Assembly: GCA_032716605.1 (NCBI GenBank) | Contig: CM064572.1 | Span: forward strand, 36,808,813 to 36,872,812 | Direction: 5' to 3' | Length of the DNA stretch: 64,000 bases | DNA from: Paralithodes platypus | Taxonomy: Eukaryota; Arthropoda; Malacostraca; Decapoda; Lithodidae | Shown here: piece by piece, positions 31,757 to 43,374 of the stretch | Position numbering within the stretch: position 1 is the stretch's first letter | Layout: every line of letters starts with the position of its first letter | Position numbers and translations under genes: made by a program | Notes under the pieces: generated by a model | Seen by the model: the letters and a program-made list of their open reading frames with translations, nothing else | The model's database searches: none | What the model was told of the DNA's origin: nothing

Positions 31757-34700
31757 TGTTATGCCCTGATTTTATTCAGGATTAACGATTGATACAGGTG
31801 AGTTCTACTATACTGGGACTTCCGAGTTCATATAAATATATATAATCAAAGACAAGAGAGGTTATACAGTATATATCGCAAAATATAGTTTAAGAAATAC
31901 AGCTTTATTTCTATTAACACTAATACACAATGGAGTAAGAAGGTAACTTGTAAACACTACCAATGTATAGCACTTAAATCTATTTATTATCTCCGAGCAC
32001 AGTCGCGGATCTGGATAGAGTGCAGGTATTTTTGCACAGCTTCACATTCCTTTTCTCAGGAATAGTATACACTTCTGAATATCGAGGACGATCACAAGTA
32101 ATAACTTCAGCTATAATGATTCACTGTACTTGTAAAAGATTGGACTTGTGAGCTTATTTTGGAAAAGAGTTATTTTATCACTGTACGTATCCTTGTGATT
32201 ATCTACCATGCGCACTGGTACAAAAACTATACTCCTGCTATAGAAATATTGTTAGAGTCGATGGTGGACTCTAAAATATATTCACTGGGTTGGGAAAATG
32301 ACAGAGTCGCTTAGCCTCAAAATCGGCTTAAAAGAAATAAATTCAGAAATCACTGTACTATGGTGGAAAACACTTCTGTATGTTATATATCATTGGTAAA
32401 AAAAATTATCTTTGGTTAATTCTGAATATTACCGCTATAACAGATTTATGATCTGTATAATACATTTTTGCTTTTGTTTATTTTTGCTCACTTGGTAGAT
32501 CACGTTTTCTCAATTTTTACTCTTCTCCAGGTTCTAGGCTTAGGTGTCTTTTCTTGTCTTCCTCCTGACGATGATTCCAGTGGTGGCTGGCTGTAGTTTT
32601 CTGCTTCTCCGTGGGCCGTCCAGGTGGGCTGGCTGTGTGAAGATAGTTCCAGATGGGTTGATGGGTTTGAGATCTTAAGTATGGCTCCGTAACATATAGC
32701 AATTGTCGGGCAATTGCAGTTGGGCACCATACCGGACTAACGCGAGTATTTCAGAGGTTTTGGAGAAATATTCGACTCTCCTGACCTGTATATCAACCAT
32801 TGATGAAGTCCTGTTAAGGTACTCTTGTAATGGGATCTTGAATATCGTGCCTCAGTGAGAAGGTATATGGCACGATATCGGACTAACGCAGTAAGTTTGG
32901 TTAAAGTATCCTTACTGACTGTCCTGATCTTTTCAAGAGGTTCGGGGGACCCAGGACGGTGTTTAAACCTTTTAGTTACACAGTCTAATGGGATGCCACA
33001 GACTTAGTGCACCTAGGACTTGTATTTGCAGAGTGCCCTTGAGGGTATCTCGCCAAGCCCTTTCTCTCACAGCTGTCTCCGATGGTTCGAGACTACCTGT
33101 GAAAAGTGATAGTGTTCATTTTCAATAGTAATAAGTAAAGAGGTCGGGATGCTGGAGTCTCTCAACTCTTACTAGTGAAAATGTAATCTAGCAGAGGGGA
33201 CAATGTTAGGTACTGGGATGCCAGTAATAACAAAGTTCCTCTGAATGGACATTTTTGTACAGTGTTCACTTCCAAGCGTAATAGTAGAGAGATCGGGATG
33301 CCGGAGTCTCTCTACTTTTACTAGGGAAAGTGAAACCTAGCAGAAAAGACAATGTTAGATACTGGGATGCCAGTAGTAACAAAGTTCCTCTGAAATGACA
33401 CTGTCACACGTTTCACTTCTAGGAGTAATAATGGAGAGGTCGGGATGCCGGAGTCGCTCCACTTTTACTAAGAGAAGTGGTACCTAGCAAAAGGGACAAT
33501 GTTAGATACTGGGATGCCAGTAATAACAAAGTTCCTAGAGTAGGACTTAGCACTTTTCACTCTAGAGAATATTGAGGACGGGATGCCGTTCTCCTCAACT
33601 TCTTTTAGAGAGGGTGCTTGTGGAGTATCTTTAACTAGAAGGAAGGGGCGGGATGCTATAACCCTTCTTCCTAAGTTAAGGAAAGCTTTATACCGGTAAC
33701 AGTAACTATGTTAATCACTGGGATGCCAGTGGTAACAAAGTCTCCTGTAACAGGCCACAGTAACTGAAGAATAGTAATGAAGTTCCGGGAGGCCGTCCAC
33801 TTCACTACTATACTTTTAATAGGCACCGCCTATCAAGGGTTTCTATGTTAACCGGGTGGTGCCTCGTCATTAACAAAGATCCTTACAATAGGATTTTTTA
33901 ACTCACAGACAGTATATTGAACTTCGGGATGCCGTTCGTCCAACTGAATGGAGGTTTGATTATAAGACTTCTAAAGTTGGGATGCCAGGGTTTCAGAAGC
34001 CTTATAATTGCTTAACTCTCTTCAAAAATCCTGACCTGGTATTGAGGATTACTGAGAGGGATCCTTCCCAACTTATAGGATGGTAAGGGCATGAGGAGGT
34101 ATCTTTCAAGAGGTCTATAGATCCTTCTTACTCTGTTGGTCAAGGCATCCTTTAATATAATCAATTTACTAAGTGATGGAATGATGTTTAAATCAAATTA
34201 CATCTCACAGTACAAGGTACTTTATCAATGGTTAAATAAATCATCATAATATATCTACATGAACTCAATAAAGCCTTGGAAAACAATAATAGTGTTCAAG
34301 GGAAAGGAAATATGAAATCTGAACTTGCGTGGAATGTTTGGTGTTGTGTGCATCGAAGGAGTGAAGTCCTAGATGCGCATGATAAAGGATTTTATCTATT
34401 ATACTCCTTCCCGGCGTGGTGAAATGGGAATTTACTTACGTATCCTTGTTAGTAATATTTATGTGGATAATGATTCATAAACAGATCCTGGTAATTCATT
34501 AAATACTATAGTATGTACCTATGCTTTATTCTCAGATCGTGTTGGTATGTCTGGGCGGTATACCTGAGAGGTTTAAACGCATGGGGCGCCCTCTCCCAGC
34601 ACACGTGTGTGAGAGACGCCAGCGCCGTTTGACGTGGCGTCAACTTTGGTACTAAGGTTACAGATCATATTTTATAAGAAAGAAGAATATGTGATTTGTA

Positions 34701-34913
34701 TAACTAGAAGAAGTAATCAGAGAATAACAAGAAGGCATATATATATGTGTATAGGACACAATGTCCCAAAGGTCTATTGAGGTATTAAAGCATATTAATA
34801 ATGGATACTTAGGTTGTAACAAAACATCATACATATTAATTTCATACTCGGGGTTATATTCTTACAATGCTGATACAGATATACATATTGTTCATCATCA
34901 TAATGATTGTACA
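31757..34913 (-). repeat. LTR of the RT-less element (5' LTR in element orientation)
   Basis: 3157 bp, without the 480-bp insertion found in its partner. It carries the same GGGATGCC hairpin series (about 33100-34000). Single-base differences from 21576-25229 are scattered throughout, so the copy is not recent. It provides the empty-site reference for the insertion in the partner LTR at CTTCCTAAGTTAAGGAAAGC (33668-33687). Confidence 0.9.
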
Positions 34914-35483
34914 GTTAACTCGATTAGTTTGCGGAGACAACCCACAAAGCTTGGAATTTAGAGTCTGGTAACACTGAATGTTAGCGGTCTGCCAAATGTA
35001 CAATGCTGTGTCCGCCCCCCATCCCCAACCCCCCAATCCACTCACCAACACCACCACAAACGCAATTGCTCCTCAACACCGTGACCTCCCTTCCCATTCC
35101 TGCCTTCCCACCACATCTATCCCTCCCATCCCATTCATACCCGGCTCCTCTGTACCCCTTATAATTTGCACAACTCTTTAATTATACTTGCCGTGAGGTC
35201 AGTAAAATAATACAAAATACATTATTCAGCTGTCTATTGAAGAAGTAAGAATATGCCTAAGCATTACCATTATTTATATTATGATACTGCAAAGGAATGT
35301 GAAACGATTTGTCAAAGGAGTATTGTAAATAAAAATACGGCAATCAGATAGTGACAACGATATTGGAGGGATTTTACAACTTGATTCTACTTACATATCA
35401 TCCACTGCCATTATTTACTAGAACATTGGCATCCTTACATAATATAAATTAAATCATAGGATGTATTCGTGAACTGTGGCTCC

Positions 35484-35514
<31 letters not shown>

Positions 35515-37055
35515 ACTCTCAACTATATTTATATATTAATATGAAGTTTAGGAAGGACATATGGTAGCTAAAAGGATTAATTTAGATAGTTTGTAGCCTA
35601 TTACTTCCTAAGCTGAGTAAAGTCGTCTAATATTTGCCAGAAAACAATGATAAGGATGTCACCGGTACTAAATGGGTTATGTTATTTTACTGACATTTGG
35701 AGCATTACATTATTTTATATTCACGGTTCCATTTAATAAAGTGTTTTAGTAAAATCAGAGCTGAATCGGTTAATTAATTGCGTGTAAATGAGGCTATGAA
35801 TAATTTCACGAGGAAATAACTTTAGCGAAAGCCCATATATAGGCAAAAACTAATAGGAACCAAATATAAAGAGAACAGAGCTTCGTTGTCTAGGAAAGGT
35901 TGATACCGTAGATCACAGGGTACTCAAGGTGTGAAGGTCCAATTGCATGAATTTGCTTGGTAGCAAAGGTCCGGATGATTATGCCCCCTCCCCACCCCCC
36001 TTCGGCAAAAAAAACAACAGAAAAATATATATACAGTATACATACTGTATATAATTTAGAAAAAAAATCAAATCAATATCACTACTAGCACCGCCATTAC
36101 TACACCTATACATCTATTCCCATCCAATATTCTCAATTCCCAAAACTATGAAAGTCCTTGTATAGTTCTGTTTTGTTATGTGTTTCCTACTCTCCAGCCA
36201 AGCATCCCTGATAAAGCGTTTAATGATATTGGCACTTCACTATAAAAAGGCCTTACTCGTGTAAACAGGAAAAAAGTATGTCCATGATGTCCCTTGACAA
36301 ACACAAATCTTAATAAGCTGACATTACCATCTGGTGATAGCCAGAATTAATGAATATCTTCTCAACATCTTCAAAGGATAAAATATAGATATGAATAATA
36401 CAATAACTTTGTATAAGCCAAAATATATGAGAAGGCTGAACCTGAGAATTCATGAAACAGGACGATGATGCCTCCCTTTGATTTAACCTATTGTCCATTC
36501 ATTATAAATATGCCAGAATCGTGACCTCTAGCCTCTGTAACTCAAAAGGGGCTGGAACAAATGGACTGTGAGTTTCCACACCTCTATCATGGCTAAATCT
36601 TCCCAAATGGTAGAACAATTAGCTCGATTATTGACATTATGTTTGAGTTATGAGAGGTTGGGTTCGTGATTTCTGGCTACTTATAATGAAGAGGGTATGG
36701 ATATCATTGGGTGATAATACACAACTTAGGAAGGACCTGTGGGAGTGGAAGGGTTAATCAACACAATATTTACTCCTTGATTATGACTTGCAAGGCCTTC
36801 GTAAGCTTAATCCAGTCGACAAATTCTAGCCAGATAAAGTTTAAATATCTTTAACTGAGGATGAAAATAACTGTATGAATAAAAAAAGTCAATATTGTTC
36901 TACTAGTTTTCAAACACAGAATATAACCACTGACAACATAAGCAGTATCAACGCCTAAGTTATGGACCACAACTTGAAGATAAACCTGCACCCTCATTAC
37001 TGGATAACCTGCTGTATGTGGGATTTGTCCTTGAGGGGAAGTATTTGTTTTTATT
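34914..37055. other. No gene; remnants of short repeats
   Basis: A C-rich stretch lies at 35013-35160, and a poly-C plus (AC)n run at 35481-35517. A GACGTC-family remnant covers about 35550-35689 (GTCACCGGTACTAAATGGGTTA). A diverged copy of the 2411-2633 element lies at 36522-36705 (CTCTGTAACTCAAAAGGGG). 36730-36860 is another decayed GACGTC-family arm. The rest is AT-rich with no coding evidence. Confidence 0.6.
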
Positions 37056-37059
37056 CTGA

Positions 37060-37385
37060 ATCCCCTGCTCCTTCATGTTTAACCCAATCAGTTCTCAAAT
37101 TGTAAGACTTTCGCCCATTTCTTTATCAATATTATGACCTTTCGTGCTATTCGGATGTCGATTATTTCATGGCGATCGATAGCGATTCTGTAATTTAGAA
37201 GGAACCAGACATCATCCGGGACATTTTTCTACCGACAAAATTACAAATTTATCTCGAGGGGGAGTCTTGGGGATGTTATATATTATGCGTGATTGAGGTA
37301 TAGGGATCAAACTAATACAAACATATACAGTATATACCGGTAATAATTAAAAATAAATATATAGATAAAATAACGTCCCCTTAAC
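37060..37385. mobile_element. Foldback element, type 2, diverged
   Basis: CCCCTGCTCCTTCATGTTTA, ATGGCGATCGATAGCGAT, GGGACATTTTTCTACCGAC and the right edge GTCCCCTTAACC identify it. Confidence 0.65.
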
Positions 37386-37411
37386 CTTACACTACCACTA
37401 ACAAAATTTCC

Positions 37412-37990
37412 ATTATGTTATGGAAGCTACTGTATTAGACAATTATGTTATGGAAGCTACTGTATTAGACAATTATGTTATGGAAGCTACTGTATTAGAC
37501 AATTATGTTATGGAAGCTACTGTATTAGACAATTATGTTATGGAAGCTACTGTATTAGACAATTATGTTATGGAAGCTACTGTATTAGACAATTATGTTA
37601 TGGAAGCTACTGTATTAGACAATTATGTTATGGAAGCTACTGTATTAGACAATTATGTTATGGAAGCTACTGTATTAGACAATTATGTTATGGAAGCTAC
37701 TGTATTAGACAATTATGTTATGGAAGCTACTGTATTAGACAATTATGTTATGGAAGCTACTGTATTAGACAATTATGTTATGGAAGCTACTGTATTAGAC
37801 AATTATGTTATGGAAGCTACTATATTAGACAATTATGTTATGGAAGCTACTGTATTAGACAATTATGTTATGGAAGCTACTGTATTAGACAATTATGTTA
37901 TGGAAGCTACTGTATTAGACAATTATGTTATGGAAGCTACTGTATTAGACACTTATGTTATGGAAGCTACTGTATTAGACAATTCTATCC
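37412..37990. repeat. Minisatellite, 30-bp unit, 19 near-perfect copies
   Basis: The unit is ATTATGTTATGGAAGCTACT followed by GTATTAGACA. Only two substitutions are visible in 19 copies (ACTATATTAG at about 37820 and GACACTTATG at about 37950). Such homogeneity indicates very recent expansion or assembly-level amplification. Its last unit runs into TTCTATCCAGTTAAGGACGG, the continuation of a GACGTC-family left arm, so the array grew inside that element. The open frame MEATVLDNYV repeated is a by-product of the 30-bp period. Confidence 0.97.
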
Positions 37991-38145
37991 AGTTAAGGAC
38001 GGACCTCTAAACATCAAAAGATCTTCAACTCTCTCATGTATCCCGCTTAACTCCCACAGATCATTCTTAAGCTGCATAAATTCGTCGAAATATAGCTAAA
38101 ACGAGAGGAAAGAGACGTCACCGGTACTGGATGGGTCAATACTAT
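37985..38145. repeat. GACGTC-family TTAA element, right part
   Basis: CAGTTAAGGACGGACCTC, GCATAAATTCGTCGAAATAT and GACGTCACCGGTACTGGATG match the family. The left part has been replaced by the 30-bp minisatellite. Confidence 0.7.
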
Positions 38146-38187
38146 TAAGCAGAGCTAAACTTACCTTTGTTAGCTATGGGTGGCACT

Positions 38188-38545
38188 TTAAGGGGCAGGT
38201 AGTCGCATTTTTTGAATCCCCTTCTCCCTCATGTTTAGCATAATAGTTTTGACATTTTAAGACCTTCGTTCCATTAGTTTGGCGATTTTGAGACTGTTTG
38301 GCCCATTTCTTTGTCAATATTTAGACCTTTCGTGTAATTTAAGTGTCGATTTGTTTTCCTGGCGAACGATAGCGAGCCTGTAATTTTAGAAGGAATCGGC
38401 CGGGACATTTACAAATGTATCTTGAAAGAGGGTCTAGGCCTCTAAGGGGTGTTTTTTAAAGCTTAATGGAGGTCTAGAGTCTAGGAAACTCAAAACAAAT
38501 TAATAACTAAATACATAGACCAAAAACCAAGCATTACCCCCTTAA
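38188..38545. mobile_element. Foldback element, type 2, complete copy
   Basis: 358 bp with TTAA at 38188-38191 and 38542-38545. Edges TTAAGGGGCAGG and TTACCCCCTTAA. Internal motifs as in 8959-9323, with a small deletion at the central hairpin (GGAATCGGCCGGGACATTTA). Confidence 0.85.
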
Positions 38546-38699
38546 TTCATTTGGCTGAGGAAGAGCATATAATTTTATTTGAATGGCCACACTACTTATG
38601 TCAAATGATCAACTAAATCATTAATATTGTTCTTAAATTAACACTTACAAGATACGCGGAAGCATTTCTAATTATTTTTTCTGGTGGATGTTATTGGCT

Positions 38700-39270
38700 G
38701 ATTTTATTCAGATTAGGAAGGGTATATTGAAGTCAAAGAGTTAACCCGTGGAGCACCGGCTAGTTTTGTACTGTTTGTTCACCAGAACCCGGCCGGTTTT
38801 CAAAACATGGTTTTATTCCAGAAACAATAGCGAATGGGTTAGGAATGAAGGAAAAACCACGAAAACACGCTCAAAAAGCTTAAAGAATGGTCCTACAGAG
38901 CCCCCGAAAATGTATTTTACAAGAGAAAAAATTTAAGGCAATTACCCCCATAAACCAGGTTATTGCGCGCTCACGCGCACGCACGTGGACTTTGAGAGTT
39001 TTCAACCATCGGCAGGGTTGCGTGGGATACGTACACAGTTCCCATACAAATCTGAGCCCTCTCGAGTGGCTACACCTGAGGTTACGGTCGGAGCAATTAG
39101 GGTGACTCATCAGACGCGTCGCTGGGACTGTGCGTTACATACATCGCCGACGCGCCAGACGCGTCGCTGGGGCTCCACGGATTAATTGAGTATTCCTAAA
39201 TTGTACAAAATCGTCTAATGATAGCCAGAATAAACTGTCAAATGCGTCACAATGTTCAAAGGGTTAAAAG
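38700..39270. repeat. GACGTC-family element acting as host of a nested insertion
   Basis: The host reads ATTCAGATTAGGAAGGGTAT on the left and AAATCGTCTAATGATAGCC on the right, interrupted by the element at 38741-39185. The paralogue at 59765-59930 shows the uninterrupted form. Confidence 0.7.
38741..39185. mobile_element. TTAA element, CCCGTGGAGC family, 437 bp plus flanks
   Basis: TTAA at 38741-38744 and 39182-39185. Inverted ends: TTAACCCGTGGAGCACCGGC and TTAATCCGTGGAGCCCCAGC. Near the right end AGACGCGTCGCTGGG occurs twice (about 39113 and 39158). The paralogue near 59810 reads AAAGGGTTAATTGAG with a single TTAA at the corresponding point, so this is a precise TTAA insertion. No convincing ORF. 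TTAA plus CCC termini place it with piggyBac-type elements. Confidence 0.88.
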
Positions 39271-39924
39271 GAAAGAGTTTTAATAATAATATATTGTTCT
39301 TCAAGACAAAATATAAACATGTTGACAAGGAGGAGGTAATTAGATAAGTTAGACACTGGACGAAAAGTTATAATGAGGAAACAAAAGGCTAACTGGTCAG
39401 ATTTGGTATCCCGGGAAACAGGATAGAAGTTGGGCTCAGTGGCTGATAACTAGTACAAAACAGAAAAATACTCTTTTTCTCGTTTTATATTTTAGTATTA
39501 TATTTTGTATTTATGTTTTTCTTTATTTGCAGTCATGGGCATTTTGCGGTCCAAAAACAATCTCTCTGAGTTCCGGATATGGACCGCGGGCCGCCAGTTG
39601 ATGATTGTATAACGTTCAGTTGAATGAGTATGCTACTAAAAAAATGACTAACGACTTGTGTATGGCATCTAGCTAGGCAATACGAGGCATAACAGAAGCA
39701 GTTTTCAAATATAGGAATCAGGTATTATCTAACCTGAAGCGTTACCTTTTCATGCTTTAAGAGTTTGTCTCCTTTCACACACTGATTACCTTTAACTCTA
39801 CAGTTGTGTGGCAACCATCCCCGTGTTTTTTTATGACAGCAATTTGTCAAAATTAATAAAACAAGCAAAGCCAGACACCATCAAATTGTATACAAAATCA
39901 CCACATCTGCATTCGCCATATCGA
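39271..39924. other. No gene seen
   Basis: AT-rich, unique-looking sequence without supported frames or repeats. Confidence 0.55.
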
Positions 39925-41350
39925 TGTCTATCTATCTATATGCTCAGGCCCGATCCACATTTTGGGGGTAGCCGACTCAAGACAGAGCAAGAACAGGGAA
40001 AACACAAAAACAACATAAAACAACAAATAAACACAGATAAAAAACACAAACTCTCACACATCCAGGTCACCCAGGAGAAGACCCAGAGACCAGGGTTACC
40101 AAGGTCGCTCAAGCACTCCCCCGGCCCCTGACCACCCGGAGAGGTTCTGATCTCGGCAGGCAGACATGCAGCGGAGCCAAAGCCATAAGCCCTCCCACCA
40201 CACTTCCAGGCACACCCTTCATATTAATCGTCTCCCCGGGTCAGGCGCCTGATGGACTATTATCTAGTCCAACTTGCGCCCGACCCCTTACTCCAAATGA
40301 CCAAGTGTTCACTCAACTATTCACAAGCATTCTCCATTCACTCCTGTCCACCACCACTTCCCCTGCCTGATCTATAGTCATTCCTCTATCATCCAAAGCC
40401 TTTCTTACACAGTCTCTCCATCTCAATGGGGGTCTTCCTGCCCTTCTATGTCCCCTTGTACCTGACTCACATATTCTCTTTGTAAGCCTTTCATCTCCCA
40501 TTCGTTCAACATGACCATACCAGCTCAGCACCCTTCTGTCCACTCTGGCAGACAAATGTTCCTGCTGCCCCACTCTCCTACGTATCTCTTCATTCCTTAA
40601 TCTGTCTCTACGAGTAACTCCACACATACTCCTCAAGCAGCTCATCTCCATCACATCCAGCCCTCTTTTCTCCTTTTTCTTCAGAGCCCATGTCTCAGCC
40701 CCATACATCACTGTTGGCACAACAATTCCTTGATACAGTGCACTTTTTACTTTCACTCAGAGATTTCTCGTCTTCCACATACTTCCCATTGCTCCAAAAA
40801 CCTTCCTTCCTTCACACACTCTCTGTTTTACCTCCACTTCCATACCTCCACTCCTGCTTATTGTTCCTCCTAGATATTTAAAACACTCTACTTGTTCCAA
40901 TATTTCCCCATCCAGCCTCACATCTAGACTCACCCTATGCTCTCCCCTATTACACACCATTACTGTACTTTTATTGACGTTCACCTTCAGTTTCCTCCTT
41001 CCACAAACCACACCAAACTCTTTGACTACCCGCTGCAGTTTCTCATCAGAATCCGCCACCAATGCTGTGTCATCAGCGAACAGCAACTGATTCAACTCCC
41101 AATCTCTACCATTTTTTCCTACTAAACCCAATCCTCTTCCCATAGTTCTCCTTTTCACCTCCCTCACAACACCATCCATAAACATATTAAACAGCCATGG
41201 TGACATTACACAACCCTGTTGGAAACCTACCTTTACCTCAAACCATTCACTCAACTCACCATTTCCTACTCTCACACATGCTCTGCTCCCTTCATAAAAA
41301 CTCTTAACTGCTTCTAACAAATTTCCTCCTATTTCATAAATCCTTAACAC
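39925..41350 (-). pseudogene. 5'-truncated non-LTR retrotransposon (LINE), RTE-like
   Basis: Minus strand. The frame 41350 to 40313 encodes the second half of a LINE reverse transcriptase: FQQGCVMSPWLFNMFMDGVV, the catalytic box FADDTALVADS, KLKVNVNKSTVM, and a C-terminal region with WYGHVERMGDE and GRPPLRWRDCVRKAL that follows the RT in many arthropod RTE-like elements. One TGA at 40757-40759 interrupts it; the frame is otherwise continuous. The 5' end is cut at about 41350. A 3' UTR of about 370 bp ends in (ATAG)n at about 39928-39950, as expected for LINEs with a simple-repeat tail. Clade assignment is tentative. Confidence 0.8.
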
Positions 41351-41428
41351 CTTCTATCTATGTAAATCTATATAATTATTTGCAAATATTTAATCTTACT
41401 GAAGTATCTATTTATGCTTCAGGTTCTT

Positions 41429-41433
<5 letters not shown>

Positions 41434-41464
<31 letters not shown>

Positions 41465-41470
41465 ACAGGC

Positions 41471-41528
<58 letters not shown>
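41434..41528. repeat. (CA)n followed by (TA)n
   Basis: CA run at about 41434-41464 and TA run at 41474-41528. Confidence 0.95.
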
Positions 41529-41530
<2 letters not shown>

Positions 41531-41814
41531 ATGAGTGGTTGCATAAGGCATATCTTACATTGCTAAAATAACAGTTATATGTCTGTTTTTAATCATTAAT
41601 GATATCGTAGATTTCGTACAAGCTAATGCCACTTCACTAAAAGGAACCAGACAGACACAAATTGAATGACAGATAGACACATGGCCTTTATTAATGAAAC
41701 ACTTCTATATGATAATACAAATGTCAACTTTATTTTCTGTCAAAGGCTGGAGCAGCAGCTACATTTACCTTTTATAAACAGCAAAACGCCTTATGATAAT
41801 AGTTGATCAAGTTA

Positions 41815-42295
41815 AACTGTGGTGGAGTGGTCATGCCACTGGATTGGTAATCCAATGGACCCAGGTTCAAATCCCGACATGTCAATGGGAAGATATTATT
41901 GGGATTGAATTTGTGCTGTATCAGTGCATTACCACAAAGCCCACCGAAATGTCCAAAAAAATACTCTCATTGTTCCCTGATTAAATAACACTGTATGAAT
42001 ATTCCCATATTCAAAATATGTTACAGGGGGACAATGCCTAGTGAGTTCACTGCTCAATAGGTGGCGTTCTGAGAGTGAGGGTCTGAGTCTGGAGGGTGAG
42101 ACGGTGAAGCACTTGAACGAAGCAACCAGCTGCTTCAGAGATGGAGCTGCTTCGAGCCATGATGGATGCTTCACATGTGTCACTCCCCAGACTGGAACAA
42201 GACCTCACGGGCTTCGCCGTGTTGAATGTACAGGCTCTTAGCCTATGCCCGAGAGGGAGTAGTTGGAATATAGACAAAAAAAAATTAAAAAAAAT
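41815..42295 (+). mobile_element. SINE with a tRNA-Thr-like head and A-rich tail
   Basis: The head (41815-41885) has an A-box-like TGGTGGAGTGGTCATGCC, an anticodon arm CTGGATTGGTAATCCAA that would present GGT (Thr), and a B box GGTTCAAATCC. The acceptor stem does not pair, so it is not a working tRNA. About 400 bp of body follow and an A-rich end (AAAAAAAAATTAAAAAAAA) at 42276-42294. That the whole stretch is one element is inferred. Confidence 0.55.
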
Positions 42296-42534
42296 GCTTC
42301 CCAACACCTATCAATAGTAAAGATTGCTCAATCGCCTACCCATTGACCCGTACAGTATATTCCATAGAAAATACAAATGGATAACAAGAAGATAAATTGG
42401 CAAATATCTGAATGTATAAAGTCACCCTCCATTAAAAAAAACAAGAAAACAAAAAAAATAATTAATGAAAGTTGATAGAAAACAATACTCAGGAAATTGA
42501 ATTTCAGACAATTAGGATTTGTTTTTACATCGCC

Positions 42535-42540
<6 letters not shown>

Positions 42541-42566
<26 letters not shown>

Positions 42567-42570
42567 AGAG

Positions 42571-42634
<64 letters not shown>
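42541..42634. repeat. (GA)n microsatellite
   Basis: GA run with two interruptions. Confidence 0.95.
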
Positions 42635-42636
<2 letters not shown>

Positions 42637-42890
42637 TAATTGTCAAAAATATTGTATGTTTCACCTTAACTGAATCTCTATTTGAAATTAAATACGTATG
42701 TCTTGGATGTCAAACATATTAAGGGTGTCCAGGATGTGCTAGCAGATTATTTGTCAAGAATCTAAAAATATTGTCATATACTTTCATCCTCTTGAACTCT
42801 TTTCTAGCTGGGGAGGTGTAACATCCGAAATGACCCGGATGTAATGTGACCGACACCAGGATGTGGTCCGCGACTTTACTACTGAGCCAC

Positions 42891-43032
42891 GGCCTAACGG
42901 CCTTATTGGGCTATCCTTAGTTGGAATTATGCAAGGCTGGTACGTGTCATATTTGTAACAAACTATGTGGTACCAACTCTGTAAATTGTTGACTGAATAA
43001 ATATTATTATTATTATTATTATTATTAACCAC
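42891..43032 (+). mobile_element. Short insertion in LTR C with (ATT)n tail
   Basis: The copy of this LTR at 51130-51513 reads GAGCCACGTGGAGC without interruption. Here 138 bp are inserted and CCAC occurs on both sides (42887-42890 and 43029-43032), a likely target duplication. The insert begins GGCCTAACGGCC and ends GACTGAATAAAT followed by (ATT)n, the profile of a SINE or truncated LINE end. Confidence 0.8.
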
Positions 43033-43338
43033 GTGGAGCATTCTCTCTTTCTTTCTACCTTCAACCCCTGCAGAGATAGAGAGAGAGAGAGAGAGAGAGC
43101 GGCACGGACATTCCGCGAGAGAGAGCAGGTGGGGAGAGAGAGAGAGAGGGGGGGAAACAGCTGAGCGGGGGCCTGAGGTGGCGTGATACCAGCCCCCTTC
43201 TCCCACTACTTCCCACACCTGTTTTTGGCTCTCACCCAGCTGTCCTCACCTGGGATTGGCCGACGCCAGCAGCCTGTCCCTATTGTTTCCGGCATGTGTT
43301 TCCTGCCTTCTGATAGGATTAGCGTGGACAGAGAAGGA

Positions 43339-43374
43339 TATAAATAGCCTGATAGTTGATAGATCAAATCAGTT
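43339..43374 (+). promoter_or_regulatory. LTR C core promoter (TATA and initiator)
   Basis: TATAAATA at 43339-43346 and an arthropod-type initiator TCAGTT at 43369-43374 whose A is 32 bp from the start of the TATA box. The same CAAATCAGT context is found in the 51514 LTR. Confidence 0.65.

Larger units (their letters stand above)
21576..34913 (-). mobile_element. LTR retrotransposon with 3.2-3.7 kb LTRs and no visible RT
   Basis: Two long direct repeats (21576-25229 and 31757-34913) both begin TGTTATGCCC and end GATTGTACA, so they have TG...CA boundaries. Between them on the minus strand lie gag, protease, a Ser/Thr-rich linker, integrase with a GPY/F-like module and a Pro/Ser-rich tail. A primer-binding-site-like TGGTGGCTAGCGGTGATTC lies one base inside the 31757 LTR, and a purine stretch (AGAAAATAAGAA) abuts the 25229 edge. 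No reverse transcriptase or RNase H motifs are visible in any frame. Flanking bases (GAAAC and GTTAA) do not match as a target duplication. Four 480-bp TTAA elements have inserted, one in an LTR and three internally. Confidence 0.85.

Noticed and set aside
21571..34918. Target-site duplication of the RT-less LTR element
   Set aside because: Left flank GAAAC and right flank GTTAA do not match, so no duplication is claimed; rearrangement or decay is possible.
37420..38010. 196-codon frame of a 10-residue repeat
   Set aside because: It is a by-product of the 30-bp minisatellite inside a transposable-element arm.
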